The translations under genes and the position numbers were made by a program. From Globodera rostochiensis (lineage: Eukaryota; Nematoda; Chromadorea; Rhabditida; Heteroderidae): DNA of 64,000 nucleotides. The notes below the pieces were generated by a model. The model saw only the letters and a program-made list of their open reading frames with translations, made no database searches and was not told the DNA's origin. The stretch is taken from assembly GCA_018350325.1 (NCBI GenBank), contig JAEVLN010000033.1:186001-250000 (forward strand). The letters run 5' to 3'. This document shows positions 12,739 to 24,555 of this stretch, one piece after another (within the stretch, counting starts at the first letter, position 1; each line of letters opens with the position of its first letter).

Positions 12739-15113
12739 ATGGTCGCAAAAATTTGGAAATTCTTTTCTGAAGTTAAAACGGGAGCCGAAACAAAGAGAAA
12801 ATGCCTGAAATGTGGTGAGTTATTGATGACACCCAAAGACCGATCGACATCAAATATGATTAATCATCTGAAGACCAAAAATCATGAGGATGCGCTCAAA
12901 TTGTTTGAGTCGGAAAATGCAGAAATGGTTAAGCCTAATTTCTTAACCAAAACGAATCAATTTCAGACTCCTAAGTTAACATCAGTCTGGGCTCAGAAAA
13001 ACGCCGAAGCGGATTTACAAAATAAATTGGATGAACAGCTGGTCAGAATCATGGTGCGACAGAATGTTTCGACCTGTTTTTTCGACGACCAAGACTTACA
13101 GGAACTTGTCAAGCTTGCCTATCCGGGCCAACAAGTAATTGTTCCATAAAAATTTCACGAGTTTTTTTCGTCTTTTAGATTTTTTCGCGTATGCATTTCA
13201 CACGGAGTGTGATACCATGCATGGCCGGCGAAATACGAACCAACATTGTAAAACAAATTGGTTCGAACAAATTTTCCATCACGAGCGACGGCTGGATGAA
13301 GCCAAGCAAATTTCCAGCGTTGTTGAGGTATTAAATCCATTGTTCAAATTGAAAAATAAGTCCGTTTAGTGTGACTACACACACAATCTCAGCCGATTTT
13401 CAAAGAATGGATAATGTTATTGCAACAATTGAAATTTTGTCAGAACACACTGGCGAGGAAATTGCCAGACTGATTGAAAATTTTCTCGTTGAAAATGGAC
13501 TAAGCATTGGTTCAATTGTGGCATGCGTAAGGGACGACGCGCGGAATATGCAAAAATCTTGTCGCCTATTGGGCATTGATAGGTATTTTATCTAATTATA
13601 TTATTTATGTTCATTAAAAATTAGTTTTCAATGTTCGGCGCATATGTACCATCTCTCAGTTCGGGATGCTTTGCGATGAAATAGTCGCATTACCAACATG
13701 ATAGCAAAAGTGAGAAAATGGGTGGGCGGAACTCACCGATCAAATCTCGTGGTTCTCCTTAAAAAATTTCAAGAAGTTGAAGGCTTGCCCGCGAAAAAAA
13801 TTCCAATGGTACCTTTTTTTTTGTGGCGTAACCTTTAAAAATGATTTACAGGACGTTTGCACCAGATGGAACAGCACATTTCTAATGATCAATAGTTTTT
13901 TGGAAATGAAAAATGCGTTGTTAAAAACAGATGATTATCTGAGAGAAATTTCGGATCTCCAAAGACGCCCAACAAATTTTTCACAAAATGAATGGAACAA
14001 TTTGAAACGTTTGGCAGAAAATCTTGAGCCGCTCAGCAGAGAAGATTTTGTTATAATTGGAGAATTATGCAAAGTGCTCAAAGTTTTTCATGTGGAAACT
14101 TGCAGGGTGGGTTCTTTTCGAATTTTTTGTTTTGAAAACATAAAAAATAAGCTATCGCAAGAGCAGTCCACAGCTTCAGCGTATATTCCGACTGCAAAAA
14201 AGATTTTGTTATTTTTGCGAGAAAGGCGTTGTCGGAATGCGGATGTCCAAATGATTTCAGAAAATTTGGCACAAAATTTGCAAGTTCGTTTGGCGGCAAT
14301 TGAATCAAACAAAATATTGAGACTCTCCATGTTGTTGATCCCCGATTCGCATTTGATAAAAATTTTTTACTTGGCTTTGAATGGGAAATTTTGGAGGACA
14401 AATTCATTCATTTAATTATCAGAGGTGAATATGAAAATTTAATTGATTTATATTTGTATCTGATTACCTAATCTAAGAAAAAGACAGTGTCAGTACAACA
14501 ACAGTTGCCGAAGCAAGAACTGCAGAATTTGATGATCAGGAGTTTGCTGAGGTCGGAATTGATCCTTTGGTCGAAGATTCGATGGATATTGATTTGTGGG
14601 CGCGTGACGTTAGATCGCCATCGGCTCTTTCCCAAAAATCAACGGATTCGCAGAGAGAATTAAAATCTGCTTATAAAGTAACAATTGGAATTGTTTAAAA
14701 ACTGATGAGTTGTTTCAGGCTGAATTCAATATTTTCCGGCATGGAATTGTTCGACTGGGGAGAGATGAAAATGTTTTTGAATGGTGGAGCAACAACAAAT
14801 TTCGTTTTCCTTTGATTGCTGAGGGGGCCAAACGTTTTTTGTCAGTTCCTGCCACTTCTGTAAGCAGTGAGAGGACATTTTCAATGGCAGCGCTCCTTTA
14901 TGCAAACACGTTAAGGAATAGGTACAAAATCAATGCCTTACGGTATCACCATATTTATTTAGGCTAGGCGCGAAAATGGCAGAAAATTTGATGCTTATTA
15001 AAGCCAGTTTAAAGAAGACAATGCTTGCGCCAAGTGTTGAGCCAGATGATGATGAATTAGACAACAAAGAAGAAATTGAAGAAAATGTACTTCTGCAACA
15101 GCAAATTGATTAA
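12739..15113 (+). pseudogene. hAT transposase (BED zinc finger), nine exons, one stop and one frameshift
   Basis: Cut-and-paste transposase that would act in the nucleus on the ends of this element. My exon model is 12739-13134, 13179-13327, 13370-13582, 13625-13808, 13852-14106, 14152-14424, 14478-14677, 14719-14921 and 14963-15113. All eight introns are GT-AG, 41-53 nt, and keep frame. The product is about 673 residues, normal for hAT. A BED zinc finger lies at residues 6-49 (W6, C22, C25, H43, H49). The hAT catalytic residues are visible: D169 in ITSDGWM, D237 or D238 in VRDDARNM, and E607 in SSERTFS. CSAH and CTRWNST follow the usual order, and WWSNNKFRFP starts the C-terminal dimerisation domain; an acidic tail ends the protein. 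I start at 12739 because the 34 in-frame residues upstream are hydrophobic and unlike hAT. Two lesions break it: an in-frame TGA at 13677-13679 (codon 271) and an apparent CT duplication in CTCT near 14323-14327 (codon 457). Everything downstream reads cleanly, so decay is recent. Exon limits are inferred, not tested. Confidence 0.9.
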
Positions 15114-15246
15114 AAATGTTGAGAATTTTTTTAAATAAAACGCAAGTGTTAAAAAATTGGTTGCAAAAATTACGATTGAAAATCAAAAGGGTCTCCCACC
15201 TATTGTTTGCCAAAAACCGGTTTCGGTTTTCGGTTAACCGGGTGTC

Positions 15247-15316
15247 GGCCAAAAACCGAAACCGAAAACCGGGGGTCGCAAAACCGGCCTAACCGAAAAC
15301 CGGGGGTACCGGTTTA
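15247..15316 (+). repeat. subterminal repeat, right copy
   Basis: Direct copy of 12435-12505. A further inverted stretch, TTTCGGTTTTCGGTTAACCG, lies immediately to the left (15220-15241), so the right end is a compact cluster of CCGAAA/TTTCGG motifs. Confidence 0.9.
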
Positions 15317-15317
15317 A

Positions 15318-15338
15318 AACCGACCGTGAGCAACCCTA
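15318..15338 (-). repeat. hAT right terminal inverted repeat
   Basis: Exact reverse complement of 12377-12397, ending CAACCCTA directly before the target duplication. Confidence 0.95.
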
Positions 15339-15346
15339 ATAATTAT
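15339..15346 (+). repeat. target-site duplication, right (ATAATTAT)
   Basis: Identical to 12369-12376. In the unoccupied paralogue the corresponding eight bases are ATAAATAT at 23427-23434, one mismatch. Confidence 0.95.
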
Positions 15347-15880
15347 GTCAGTCTTGGTTTAAAGATCAAGATCAGTCAGCGAGTGATTTGCTAATAATAT
15401 TTAAGGCTTATTGTTTAAACTTAACTTTAAATTTTCAATAAAAATGCTTTTAATAAATTTAATTATAGTATTTAGTGATATTATAAAATTAGATGAATTT
15501 GTAATTCGATGTTGACATAGTCCCCACCACCCATATCTTAATTCAGAGCTCGGATCCCAAATTTTGTTGTTTTTTTAATATTATTTTTATTCATTTGTTA
15601 AGATTTTTCTTACTGAATAATTTTTATGATACTTTTGATTAACTAATATTTATGTAACTGCTCTTCGCGCCTGTTCCATTATTGATTTATTTTTTTATTA
15701 AAGTCATTAGCTCTATTTAATTTATTTTTAATTATAATAAACTTTTTAGTTAACAGGTAGGCGATGTATTTTGCCAACAGAAAACGTTACATGCCTGGGC
15801 AACTAGCAGATGCACACTTACAATGACAAGTCAGCAGTATAGATTCTATAAGTATATATTGGTTTTCCATGTTGTATTGA
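15347..15880 (+). repeat. host repeat interrupted by the hAT element, right part
   Basis: This starts GTCAGTCTTGGTTTAAAG and matches 23435-23860 through shared blocks such as GCTTATTGTTTAAACTTAAC, CCCCACCACC, GAGCTCGGATCCCAAATTTT, CTGCTCTTCGCG and TTGGTTTTCCAT. Small indels separate the copies. No coding capacity is visible, so it is probably a non-autonomous dispersed repeat or an old segmental copy. Confidence 0.88.
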
Positions 15881-17279
15881 TTTTATCCTGATTGTTATAC
15901 AAATTCATTTGCCGAATTTAATAAAATCATATTTATTTCTCATAAAATTTATTTAGTTGATAAAATAATAACTCAAAGTTATTCGGCTATTATTTTAATA
16001 CTTAATTTTTACTGTCTTTGTTAAATTTCAAATACGCCGATTAATAAAAAATCGCGTTGAAAGTTTTGTCTCATTGTTTTATATAGCATCATTACTAAAA
16101 TTTTATTTGCACAAGTTTTCCAACATTTCCAAGTAGTAGTTTTAAATCAGAAAATATGACCGCAAATTTAAATATAATTTGTTATCTTTGTTCTTTAATC
16201 CCAAGTGTTGTAAAATTTTTTTATTTAGTAAATTATTATATTCGAACCCTCAACAATTTAGTTTATACGTTTAATATAATCAAGGGATATATATATTCAA
16301 ATAAATTATACGGATTGTAATATTTTTTATTATGTTCTTGTTTCAATCATCAACATACGCTCAATTTATTTTAAAATAAATCTATGCGTGTAAAATTATT
16401 TAAATCACCTTTATTATTGTTATTAAAAGGTTGATATTTATTGGTTAACACTGCTGTAGTTTTTTAATTAAAAGGTTTATTGTGTTTATTATTTTATATT
16501 TCTATGAATTTGGTGATTATAAAATTGTGAATTATAATATTTATAATATTAAAAAGTGGGTATTAACCAATAATGATTGGAAGAGCGTTCAACCCAATTG
16601 GTTTAATATTTTTAAAGGCGGAAACAAGTGATACTTTATTTTATTAATTCGCTTTTTTTAATAAGAAGTTTAATTTTTTGATATTTATAATTGATCTTTT
16701 TTTTATTTATTTTATATATATATACATATAGAATGGCTTTGCCGAATAAATTTTATTCCGCTCTGTTTTTCTAAATAAATTAATAAATACTTTCTCGAAT
16801 TTGTTATCATAATTTATCGTTTTAAACTGCTTATAAGTTCCTTATAAAAAATTATTTACCAAATTTTAGTTGCTTAAATTAATAATTATCCTTATAAGTA
16901 TAATGATTTTAATTTTGAATTTGATATTTAACAAATGGAAAGGTTGTATATAGCAATTTTATTTTAATTTTCGGGTGAACGATTGCAATTTAAAATTATT
17001 GTTTATTACAATATTAATTAAAACTTTCGACTGATTGACAGGCCTTCTTTTAGATTTCCGTATTCAAGTCCCAAACTCCGCAAACTTTGTTCATGAATTT
17101 ATATTTAATAAATATAAAAAGTTGTAAAGTTTAAATGTGATTCAGATGAACAAAACAAATGATTTAACGTTTAAATAAATGAACAAAATCTTTTTCCTCA
17201 ATTTGGGTGAGTACTTCAATATAAAGTAACTCAACTTTACATGAAAATTTATTAGTTAATGCCATATTAACTAATAATT
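15881..17279. other. AT-rich intergenic DNA
   Basis: Nothing beyond AT-rich sequence with short A/T runs and a small TATATATATACATATA stretch near 16713-16730. No gene or repeat boundary is recognised. Confidence 0.6.
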
Positions 17280-17379
17280 TAATATGCAAATATTGCTATT
17301 TGAGCAACAACTCGATATTTCAATCAATTTTACCATTTTTTATTTCCATTCCTTAGTGGCAATTCCTTTTCTCGTCAAT

Positions 17380-17612
17380 GCTTCATATATTCTCCCCCGG
17401 GGACTTTTCTCTCACAATGCCCAGCAGTTTCAATTCCCGAGACCGTATAGGATGGAGGGCCACCGTCATTGTACCCTTTTACCCTGAATAAAGCCATTGC
17501 TGTTGGTTGTCCATGTTTGGGTTGAGGGATGCGTTATAAATGGACGGGCCATTCCCATCAGATTCAGTCTCAATAATGTTTAGAAGCGAAGCATAATGGA
17601 TCCGTTCAGCTA
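17380..17612 (-). other. exon-like GC-richer island, product unknown
   Basis: On the minus strand an open segment runs from an acceptor-like AACTTAG (17613-17619) to a donor-like CAGG/GTAAAAGG near 17485. It reads with ordinary amino-acid composition, including ETESDGNGPSIYNASLNPN. After a stop or frame change, a second open segment reads DGGPPSYTVSGIETAGHC down to about 17390. I recognise no family. It may be a decayed or partial gene: composition and codons differ sharply from the AT-rich surroundings, but the two segments do not join in one frame without a 7-base skip. Confidence 0.3.
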
Positions 17613-17699
17613 AGTTTAAGGCAAAAAACAAAACAAAAATGCTTTTTAAAGCAAACCAAGAAATTGAGACAAAACCATTTTTAAAGGCTTGTCAATGAA

Positions 17700-17880
17700 A
17701 GGAATAGCGCCGTCCAACACCTTTTTGCTTTCGCTGATTTCTTTTCTTATTGTTTTTTCGCTCTCGCTTGGACACTACCACAGCAACCCCGACCCCGCAT
17801 GACGTAAATAAAATTTCCCGGATGTTATTATCTCTTCGCGGAAAAGTCGCAAGCTGAGCTTCAAAAACAATTTTGTAGAA
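17700..17880. other. GC-richer island without recognised gene
   Basis: This is a continuation of the unusual composition, with pyrimidine-rich tracts (CTTTTTGCTTTCGC, TCTCGCTTGG) and the block CCCCGACCCCGCATGACG. No frame convinces me. It ends just before the hAT-like end at 17892. Confidence 0.4.
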
Positions 17881-17891
17881 AATTTTGTGGG

Positions 17892-18005
17892 ATTTAAGGC
17901 AGGGCTGTCAAATCTGAGGTTTTAGCCTATTTTGTGGCTTTTTGATAGCCCGATAAGGCTAAATTTTTAAAATGAGGCTTAGCCTCATTTTGTGGCTTTT
18001 AGAAT
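17892..18005 (+). mobile_element. terminal region of an unidentified hAT-like element
   Basis: CAGGGCTGTCAAATC followed by alternating AGGTTTTAGCC / GGCTAAA and a near-perfect 9-bp-arm palindrome (AATGAGGCT T AGCCTCATT, 17972-17990) resembles the foldback ends of hAT elements. I found no opposite end or target duplication, so the element may be truncated. Confidence 0.4.
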
Positions 18006-20567
18006 GAGTAATTATGATATCCGGCGGTCTTTTTTTTGTGCGCATTTTTAAAAAAATTTAAAAATCATTAAAAATGTTCCAGGTAAGAAAAAATGTTTGC
18101 ACTCCATGTTAAAACACAAAACACAAAATGAATAGGATAAACCACTGAGCCATCAATTTATCTGCCAAAAATTGTTGAAATATTGTCAAAAAATTTGCGA
18201 GACCACTGCCTCCTCGGCAAATTTAAAAACCGGGACCTCCGACTTTCGAAATTATTTTCGAAAAACGGACCATTTTCTCGAAAATCGAAAGAAAAAACGT
18301 CGAAAATCAAAATTTTGAGACAACTCTGGCTGGTAACTTGGTTGTTATGTTCAAGTTTAATTGTATAGTAAGGTTTTTTATTTTAAAATGTAGGAATCAT
18401 AATTTTATTAAATTGTATTTTTATAATTGAATGGAGGATCTTTTCATAAATACATTTCTGGAATTGTTATATATTTTTTGATAAGAAATACAGTAAATAT
18501 TTTATTTATTACTCTAAAAGATATAATTAAATTTAACTCTCGTTAAAGATTGTATTAATGTTTGAAAATATTTCTTTCTTTAATGTAATGTTAGCATGAA
18601 ATTATTGTTTGTTTATTGATAAATAAATCTTTTATTGTTTTACATGGTAACAGTTTTGTTCCGTAAATTTTAATTACTACCTTTTTTTTTTGAATATGAA
18701 ATTTTTATTTCTGCCGTTCTAGTAATAATGGACACCGGAAAATTGGTAAAAACAACACAATCATGAAAGCAGGAAATATTAAACTTATTAGATGAGTTTA
18801 GAATTTTAATATCATTATTAATTTATTTATTGTTGATAAATATTTTTTTATTTTGAATAATTTTTAGATTTATGCTTGATCATATAATGTGATTTATTTA
18901 TCTTAAAATTAGAATCACGTTTTGAGGTCGAGATCTGTCTTGCGCAGTTTTTTTTATTAAAAAAAAGTTTATCTTTCTATAATAATTTAAATAATGAATT
19001 ATTATTTTTTATCATATTATAATAATTGTTTAAATAAAAGCAATATCATTTATGGCATACTTCTTGTCACATTTATTCCGTGATTTAATTTTAATTATTG
19101 AATTATGAAAAAAGTTTGCATATCAATATAATTTTACTGGAATTTTGTTTCAATTGTCACACGTTTACTACCAAGAATTCTCTCTTTCAGCCGTGGAGAA
19201 ATTGGTATTTTTGAACTTTTTTTCATAAAATATGCTTATTAATATTTCGCATTCTTATATAAAAATATGTATCGATTTATAGAACTATTATATTAGCAGT
19301 TAACATTTAATTTTAAGCATCACTATATTAATGAAATTATTTATATCTTTATATTTTAAATTATAATATTTCGTGTATTATTCGTTGCGTCGCTTTTGAT
19401 TCTAACAATTTTTTAGAAGAAATTATCACCCGTCGCTAGTGCCAAGGCGAATAGAAAGCAATACCATGTTAAAGAAGGACAAATTGCGTTATGCACACTG
19501 GACCAGCGACATAGTGCTTTTATAGATTCGTATCTAATTTTTTAATATAATAATTCTTCATTTATTCATTTTTGTTTATATTATAATTTTCATTACATTT
19601 TAAATTGCAGCGCCGAAGCAGGTGAGAGCTCGTTACACAATTTTAATGCTTTTTCTTAGGTTTTATTCATTCAAATTATTTTAAGATGTCATTGGATTTA
19701 TTTTAATTAGAAATTTTGCCAAACCCCTCTGAACTCACATTTTGGATTGCTATCAAAAGTTTTTGCTTAATATATAATCATTAACAACTATTAATTTTAT
19801 TTAATTACGATCATCTTAATTCTTTATCGAGTCTAGCCGGGGGCATTATCGTTATTATTAAGTGTTTTTTTTTTTGCAAAAATTCTAAAATTTTGGTAAA
19901 ATTAATGTCTTTTTATTTGAAATCCGTAGTTATTACATTTTCTTAACAAGTCCCGTTTTGCTCAAAATTGGACCCATTTGTTTTGTAAAATTCATAATTT
20001 TTAGGTATTGGGGGAATCCATTAATTTTTTTTACTCAATTTGTAAAAAGATTTGCACCCGTAAATTTAAAAATAGGGTAACTTTTTGTAGCTTTTTAGGA
20101 ATGGTAAGGCCCCACCGCACAGAAAACTTTTTGAAGATCGTTAAAAGTCTGCTTATTTGCCGCAGGCACCGAGCTGTTTAATTCCATTATTTTATTTGAC
20201 GAATTAATTTGTTACCAAATAATCTTTGTTTTAGCTGACATGATTGTGCAGTTTAATTTTGAAAAACAAGCATCTCTTATATTGTACACGCCAACCACCA
20301 TCACGGGTCAGTATCTCGTCCGCCGGCTGTCTTGGAATTGTAGTATACTTATCATATTTTAATTTTGTTCAACTTTGTAATTCGTTATAATTTCAAAAAT
20401 AGTATATTATTGTTAAGTGCCAAAAATAGTTTTTAAAAGTTAGTCTCCGTGTTATATCAACATTACCAGGGGACTGCGATCTTAGTTTAATATCCTTAAT
20501 TTGGATTTAAGATTAAAAATAAATTATCATAAATTTATTTCTAAAATTATTTAATAATTATGTCGGG
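18006..20567. other. AT-rich intergenic DNA
   Basis: No gene is recognised. 18180-18330 is rich in CGAAA motifs without a clear frame. GC-richer islands occur at 19420-19520 and 20285-20340. Confidence 0.55.
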
Positions 20568-20655
20568 GTTTTTCCAATAAAAACCTTTTCGTAATGTCTG
20601 GTGCAAAAGCGGGCATTTGGTCCAAAACCTTTCATATCGGATCATCATTTTTAAC
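20568..20655 (+). repeat. diverged dispersed repeat, copy 2
   Basis: Partner of 555-645; the shared blocks are listed there. Same orientation. Confidence 0.4.
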
Positions 20656-22164
20656 TCCTTTTTGTGTAAGTTGCCGCGTATAAAATTTATTTTCTTTTAA
20701 ACAAAATAAAACGTATAGTTAATATATTAATTATAACAAAAGATTTTTTTAATTCATTATTTTTCAAAGCTTTTCAAATTCCAGCTTCAAAACAATCCCG
20801 ACGCTGACAACGATTCCATATGTGTTGTTTGATTTTACCTTTAAATTAGATAACGATAAAAAATAAATGTAATAATTTTATTGTTTTTATTAAATTTTTA
20901 AATTACGGCCGTAAATTGCAATAAGTCCGTTTTTTATTGTTAATTATATTATCATTTTAGTTTTCTTAATGTAATAATGTTTTTTGATTAGTTTTAAAAC
21001 TACCAAAGTATAATAATCTATTCATTTATCTTTTTTGAATTCTTTAAATCTTAAGCTTTTAATAAATGTAACAAATTACACTATATTTAGTTTTGGCATT
21101 TTTCTTTAAATTTTTATTTATTGAATCATTAAGGGCAAGCTAATATATATTTCAAAACGCATCCTCAAGTTTTTGTGGTCGGTAGACGCAAATTCTTGTG
21201 CGAAGCACCTTCTACAGTATAGATGAACGCTGAGTGAAAGATTTATTTGTTTTTATTTTAGTTTGTTATTTTTAGTAGGTTTTTTTCGATTGGACTTGAA
21301 AATCATTACGTTTATATTTTTAATTTGAATAAAAACAAATAGTTCGCCCGAGTAATAGCGCTCATTGTTCGCTGGGTTGGATGCTGAACCGCATGAGGCC
21401 GACGCAGTAAAATTTTTGGAGTGCTATAAAAAAAAGAGCTGACTCGATTTAAATATGCTTATATTAAATGTCTATTTTTTTACGATTTTTATTGCATTTT
21501 TATGAAAGTTTTTTTAATCTAAATCTATTTGATTTTGTTTAAAACAATAACAACTTCTTTATAAGTAATATTGGCATTTTGCATTTGCATTATAATATAA
21601 ACAAATTTTAAGATTCTTTTAAAAATATTTTTTGTGAAAGAATAATCATTGATTTTTTGAGCGTTCGACTAGCATTTTTCAATTTAAAATAGTTAAATAT
21701 ATAATCTTGAGTTGTCATTAGCAAAATCAAATCGAAGAAAATTATAACAAATTGGTCAATGAATTTTGTATAAAGAATTAATAACCCGTTGGTTAAATTA
21801 TTACTAATTTTTTTTTTATATTTTTGAAAGTTGTGCAATCGTATTAGTTGACTCGTTGTTTTTTCTTGAAATAATATTATGCTACAATGTTTTTTTAAAT
21901 AGTGAAAGAGCCAATTAATTTTTTTGTTTTGTTATAATGTTTGCAGATAATTTTTGTTGTTATTTATTAAGTTACATAATTTAAATTCTTTTAATTAAAA
22001 ATGATTTATTAACTTAGTTTTTTTATGTGTCTGCTCTCTGTCGAGAAAATAACGCAAATCGCGATGTTTGCCCGAAGAAGCGTTATCAACGCCGTTTTTA
22101 TAATAAATTTTATTTTGCAGAACTTCAGCTGTCTGAGGTGCCCCAATCGACAATTGCCCGTTGA
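20656..22164. other. AT-rich intergenic DNA
   Basis: No gene is recognised. 21365-21450 contains GCTGAACCGCATGAGG and TTTTTGGAGTGCTAT, which align loosely with 26200-26285 (GATCCGCATAAGGC, TTTTGGAGCAGTAT), a diverged repeat pair in the same orientation. Confidence 0.5.
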
Positions 22165-22262
22165 GTACGTATTTTATAATTTATCATAAGAACGTAACGA
22201 TCTTTTTAGCCTAATAAATCTTACAAAGTTTGTTTTTTAGTAATATTATTTAGGGATAAAAA
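22165..22262 (+). repeat. diverged T-rich repeat, related to 34650-34760
   Basis: TTTATAATTTATCATAAGAACG, GCCTAATAAATCT and GTTTGTTTTTTAGTAATATTAT parallel the blocks at 34670-34750. The match is moderate and was made by eye. Confidence 0.4.
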
Positions 22263-22727
22263 TTTATATAATATATAGCGGATTATACTAATATTAACAT
22301 AAAATTCTAAATCGATGGCTAAAAGCCAAAAATTTAAAAAATTTTAAGCTGTTCTGCAATAAAAAGATCGAAATAAATATTATCAAAAACCAAAGTTTGT
22401 AAAAACGGAACCCCGGCTGGGACTTTTTTAATATTTCTATATTTTAGAAATTCTAGAGTTTTTGTTAATTTTTTCTTAAGTTGTCTTTTAGGCAGAAATT
22501 AAGAAATTGACAACTCCACTGAGTTGGTTTTTTCGACATTATGTACAAGGACGATATGGGAGCAGTTGCAAGTTTTTGTAAATCGCGCAAAAATATAAGA
22601 AAATATAAATTTACACATAATCTATTCAAATAAAATCTTAAAAGTATACATTTTAAATTTTAATTCAATAATGTAAACAACTGACTAAATAAAAAAATTT
22701 GATTAAATAATAAAAGAGACCATAATT
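22263..22727. other. AT-rich intergenic DNA
   Basis: I see no gene or repeat boundary here. The sequence is plain AT-rich spacer leading up to the foldback remnant at 22728. Confidence 0.5.
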
Positions 22728-22825
22728 TTGAAAAAACCTGGATTGGATTTTCGAATTAACCTGGATCTGATTTCCCTGGATTAAAATCCAGATTTCAGGA
22801 TATCCAGATCCAGAGATATAAGAAT
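22728..22825. repeat. GGATCCAGAT foldback remnant
   Basis: Repeated CTGGATT, CCTGGATCTG, AAAATCCAG and ATCCAGATCCAG motifs occur in both orientations within 100 bp, as in the ends of foldback DNA transposons. No target duplication was found. Confidence 0.4.
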
Positions 22826-23342
22826 CAATCAGTGAAATAACTTTTATCATTTAATTTTAATAGTAAAGTTTTAGATTATGTTGGGGTTGATGTATCTGTT
22901 GACAATTTATTTAAGAAAAATTATATTTTTGTAATACAAACAAATGCTATTTGGATTATAAATTTTATTTATTTTTAATATATATTAATAAAGTAAGCAA
23001 AAATTGGTTTGTCTATGTAAAACAAAATTAGTTTCATTTGTTCTTCGATTCTAGTTATTAGTGAATTTTTATATTAAAGTAAATTGTTGTATAATAGATA
23101 AATTTAATTATTGTATTTAGTGATATTATAATATTAGACGAATCTTTAATTCGATGTGACATCACCTCCCTCCAAATGATGTATCGACGTCTTGCGATGG
23201 CATGACTCTCCTCATATACATACTGTCACTTGCAAAATATACACTTTTTACATCCATCTTATTTTTATTTAATTAGATTTTAAATGGCTTACCGTATAAC
23301 ATTTTTATTCCGTGTCATCATCCTGTTCATTTTTAAATTCTT
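22826..23342. other. AT-rich intergenic DNA with a partial host-repeat fragment
   Basis: 23095-23165 (AATTATTGTATTTAGTGATAT and following) resembles 15455-15520, suggesting a partial extra copy of the host repeat just upstream of the long one. Confidence 0.45.
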
Positions 23343-23870
23343 GTCAACCTCGCTAATCACATTTATTTTATTATTTTTATCAAACAATATCCGATATATT
23401 TTTTTTAAAAATTACAATTTTTATAAATAAATATGTCAGTCTTGGTTTAAAGATCAAGATCAGTCAGCGATTGATGTGCAGATAGCAATCAAATTTATAA
23501 ATAAATGTTTGTTTTTGCTATATATTAATAATATTTTGGCTTATTGTTTAAACTTAACTTTTATTTTCAATAAAAATGCTTTTAATAAATATTTAGTGAT
23601 ATTATAAAATTAGATGAATTTATACTTCGATGTTGACATCGTCCCCACCACCGATATCTTAACAGAGCTCGGATCCCAAATTTTGTTGTTTTTTAATATT
23701 ATTTTATTCATTTGTTAAGATTTTTCGTACTGAATAAAAAAGTGTTTTATTTTTAAGATTTGCAACTGCTCTTCGCGTCTGTTCTGGTCAACTAGCAAAA
23801 GCACTTACATACAATGAAAAGTTGTTAATATTACTTGGTTTTCCATCTTGTATTATAGGATAGCATTCAA
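23343..23870 (+). repeat. unoccupied paralogue of the hAT insertion site
   Basis: Sequence equivalent to both flanks of the hAT element is continuous here across 23427-23434 (ATAAATAT), with no transposon and no footprint. It therefore supports the element boundaries independently of the terminal repeats. Relative to copy 1 it has a 40-base insertion near 23480-23530. Confidence 0.9.
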
Positions 23871-24555
23871 ACTCCGATATAAAAAATAATAAAAAAATAT
23901 ATTTTTGAAAGAATTATATTGCAATATCTTTATTTTGTAAATTTATTCTTTTTATTAATCGAGAAACAGAAGATATTCCTTGTGAATCGATATTGGAAAT
24001 AATGTTATGTTAACATTAAATATGCCCACGAGGATCGCTTTGAATCATTCCAAACCACATTTTTTTATTGTAATAAATGGTGAATAAATTAATGTTTTAT
24101 TTTGTGTTTAAATGTCGTAGAAAGATTTGTTAAGCAATTTTAAATGGCAGCTCAGTCTGCCATAGATTTGAATATAACATATTCCGTTTTATAATTTATT
24201 AACTTTTGATTTATTTAGTTTAGTCAAAGTCAAATTGAAAAAAGCTGACGAGTTTCCTCCCACAAAAGAATAAAAAACTGTTAATATTTTTTGCCTCTCT
24301 TAATAACAATATTCAATTATTATTATTATTATTGCTTAATAATATAATTTATCTTGATTACGTTTTAATTTTTAGATTTTATATTTGAATCAATGATTTA
24401 AAATTATTTTTTAAAGAACCCATGTTTTTTTATTGGAACATTCTTTTTGATAATTGTAAGCTTTTTTGTTTGAATTTGTAAAATTTGTTATAAGCAAGTC
24501 AAACTCAATTTTTAAAGAAATCAAAAAAAAATGAAATAATTGATCCAAAAAATGA
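23871..24555. other. AT-rich intergenic DNA
   Basis: No gene or repeat boundary is recognised. Confidence 0.55.

Larger units (their letters stand above)
12377..15338 (+). mobile_element. hAT-superfamily DNA transposon, 2962 bp, potentially once autonomous
   Basis: The element is delimited exactly by 8-bp target duplications and a 21-bp perfect terminal inverted repeat starting TAGGGTTGCTCACGG. Both ends carry a further block of CCGAAACCGAAAACC-type repeats in direct orientation (12435-12505 and 15247-15316), so each end has both inverted and direct subterminal structure, as expected for transposase binding clusters. The interior encodes a spliced hAT transposase on the plus strand. The left subterminal region ends with TTACACCCCTAATAATGGCAT (12526-12546), a motif also present in two other hAT-like elements of the window. 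Confidence 0.96.

Noticed and set aside
13139..13369. Separate 76-codon gene inside the transposon
   Set aside because: It is the wrong frame of exon 2. The frame that joins exon 1 through a 44-nt intron gives the conserved ITSDGWM motif.
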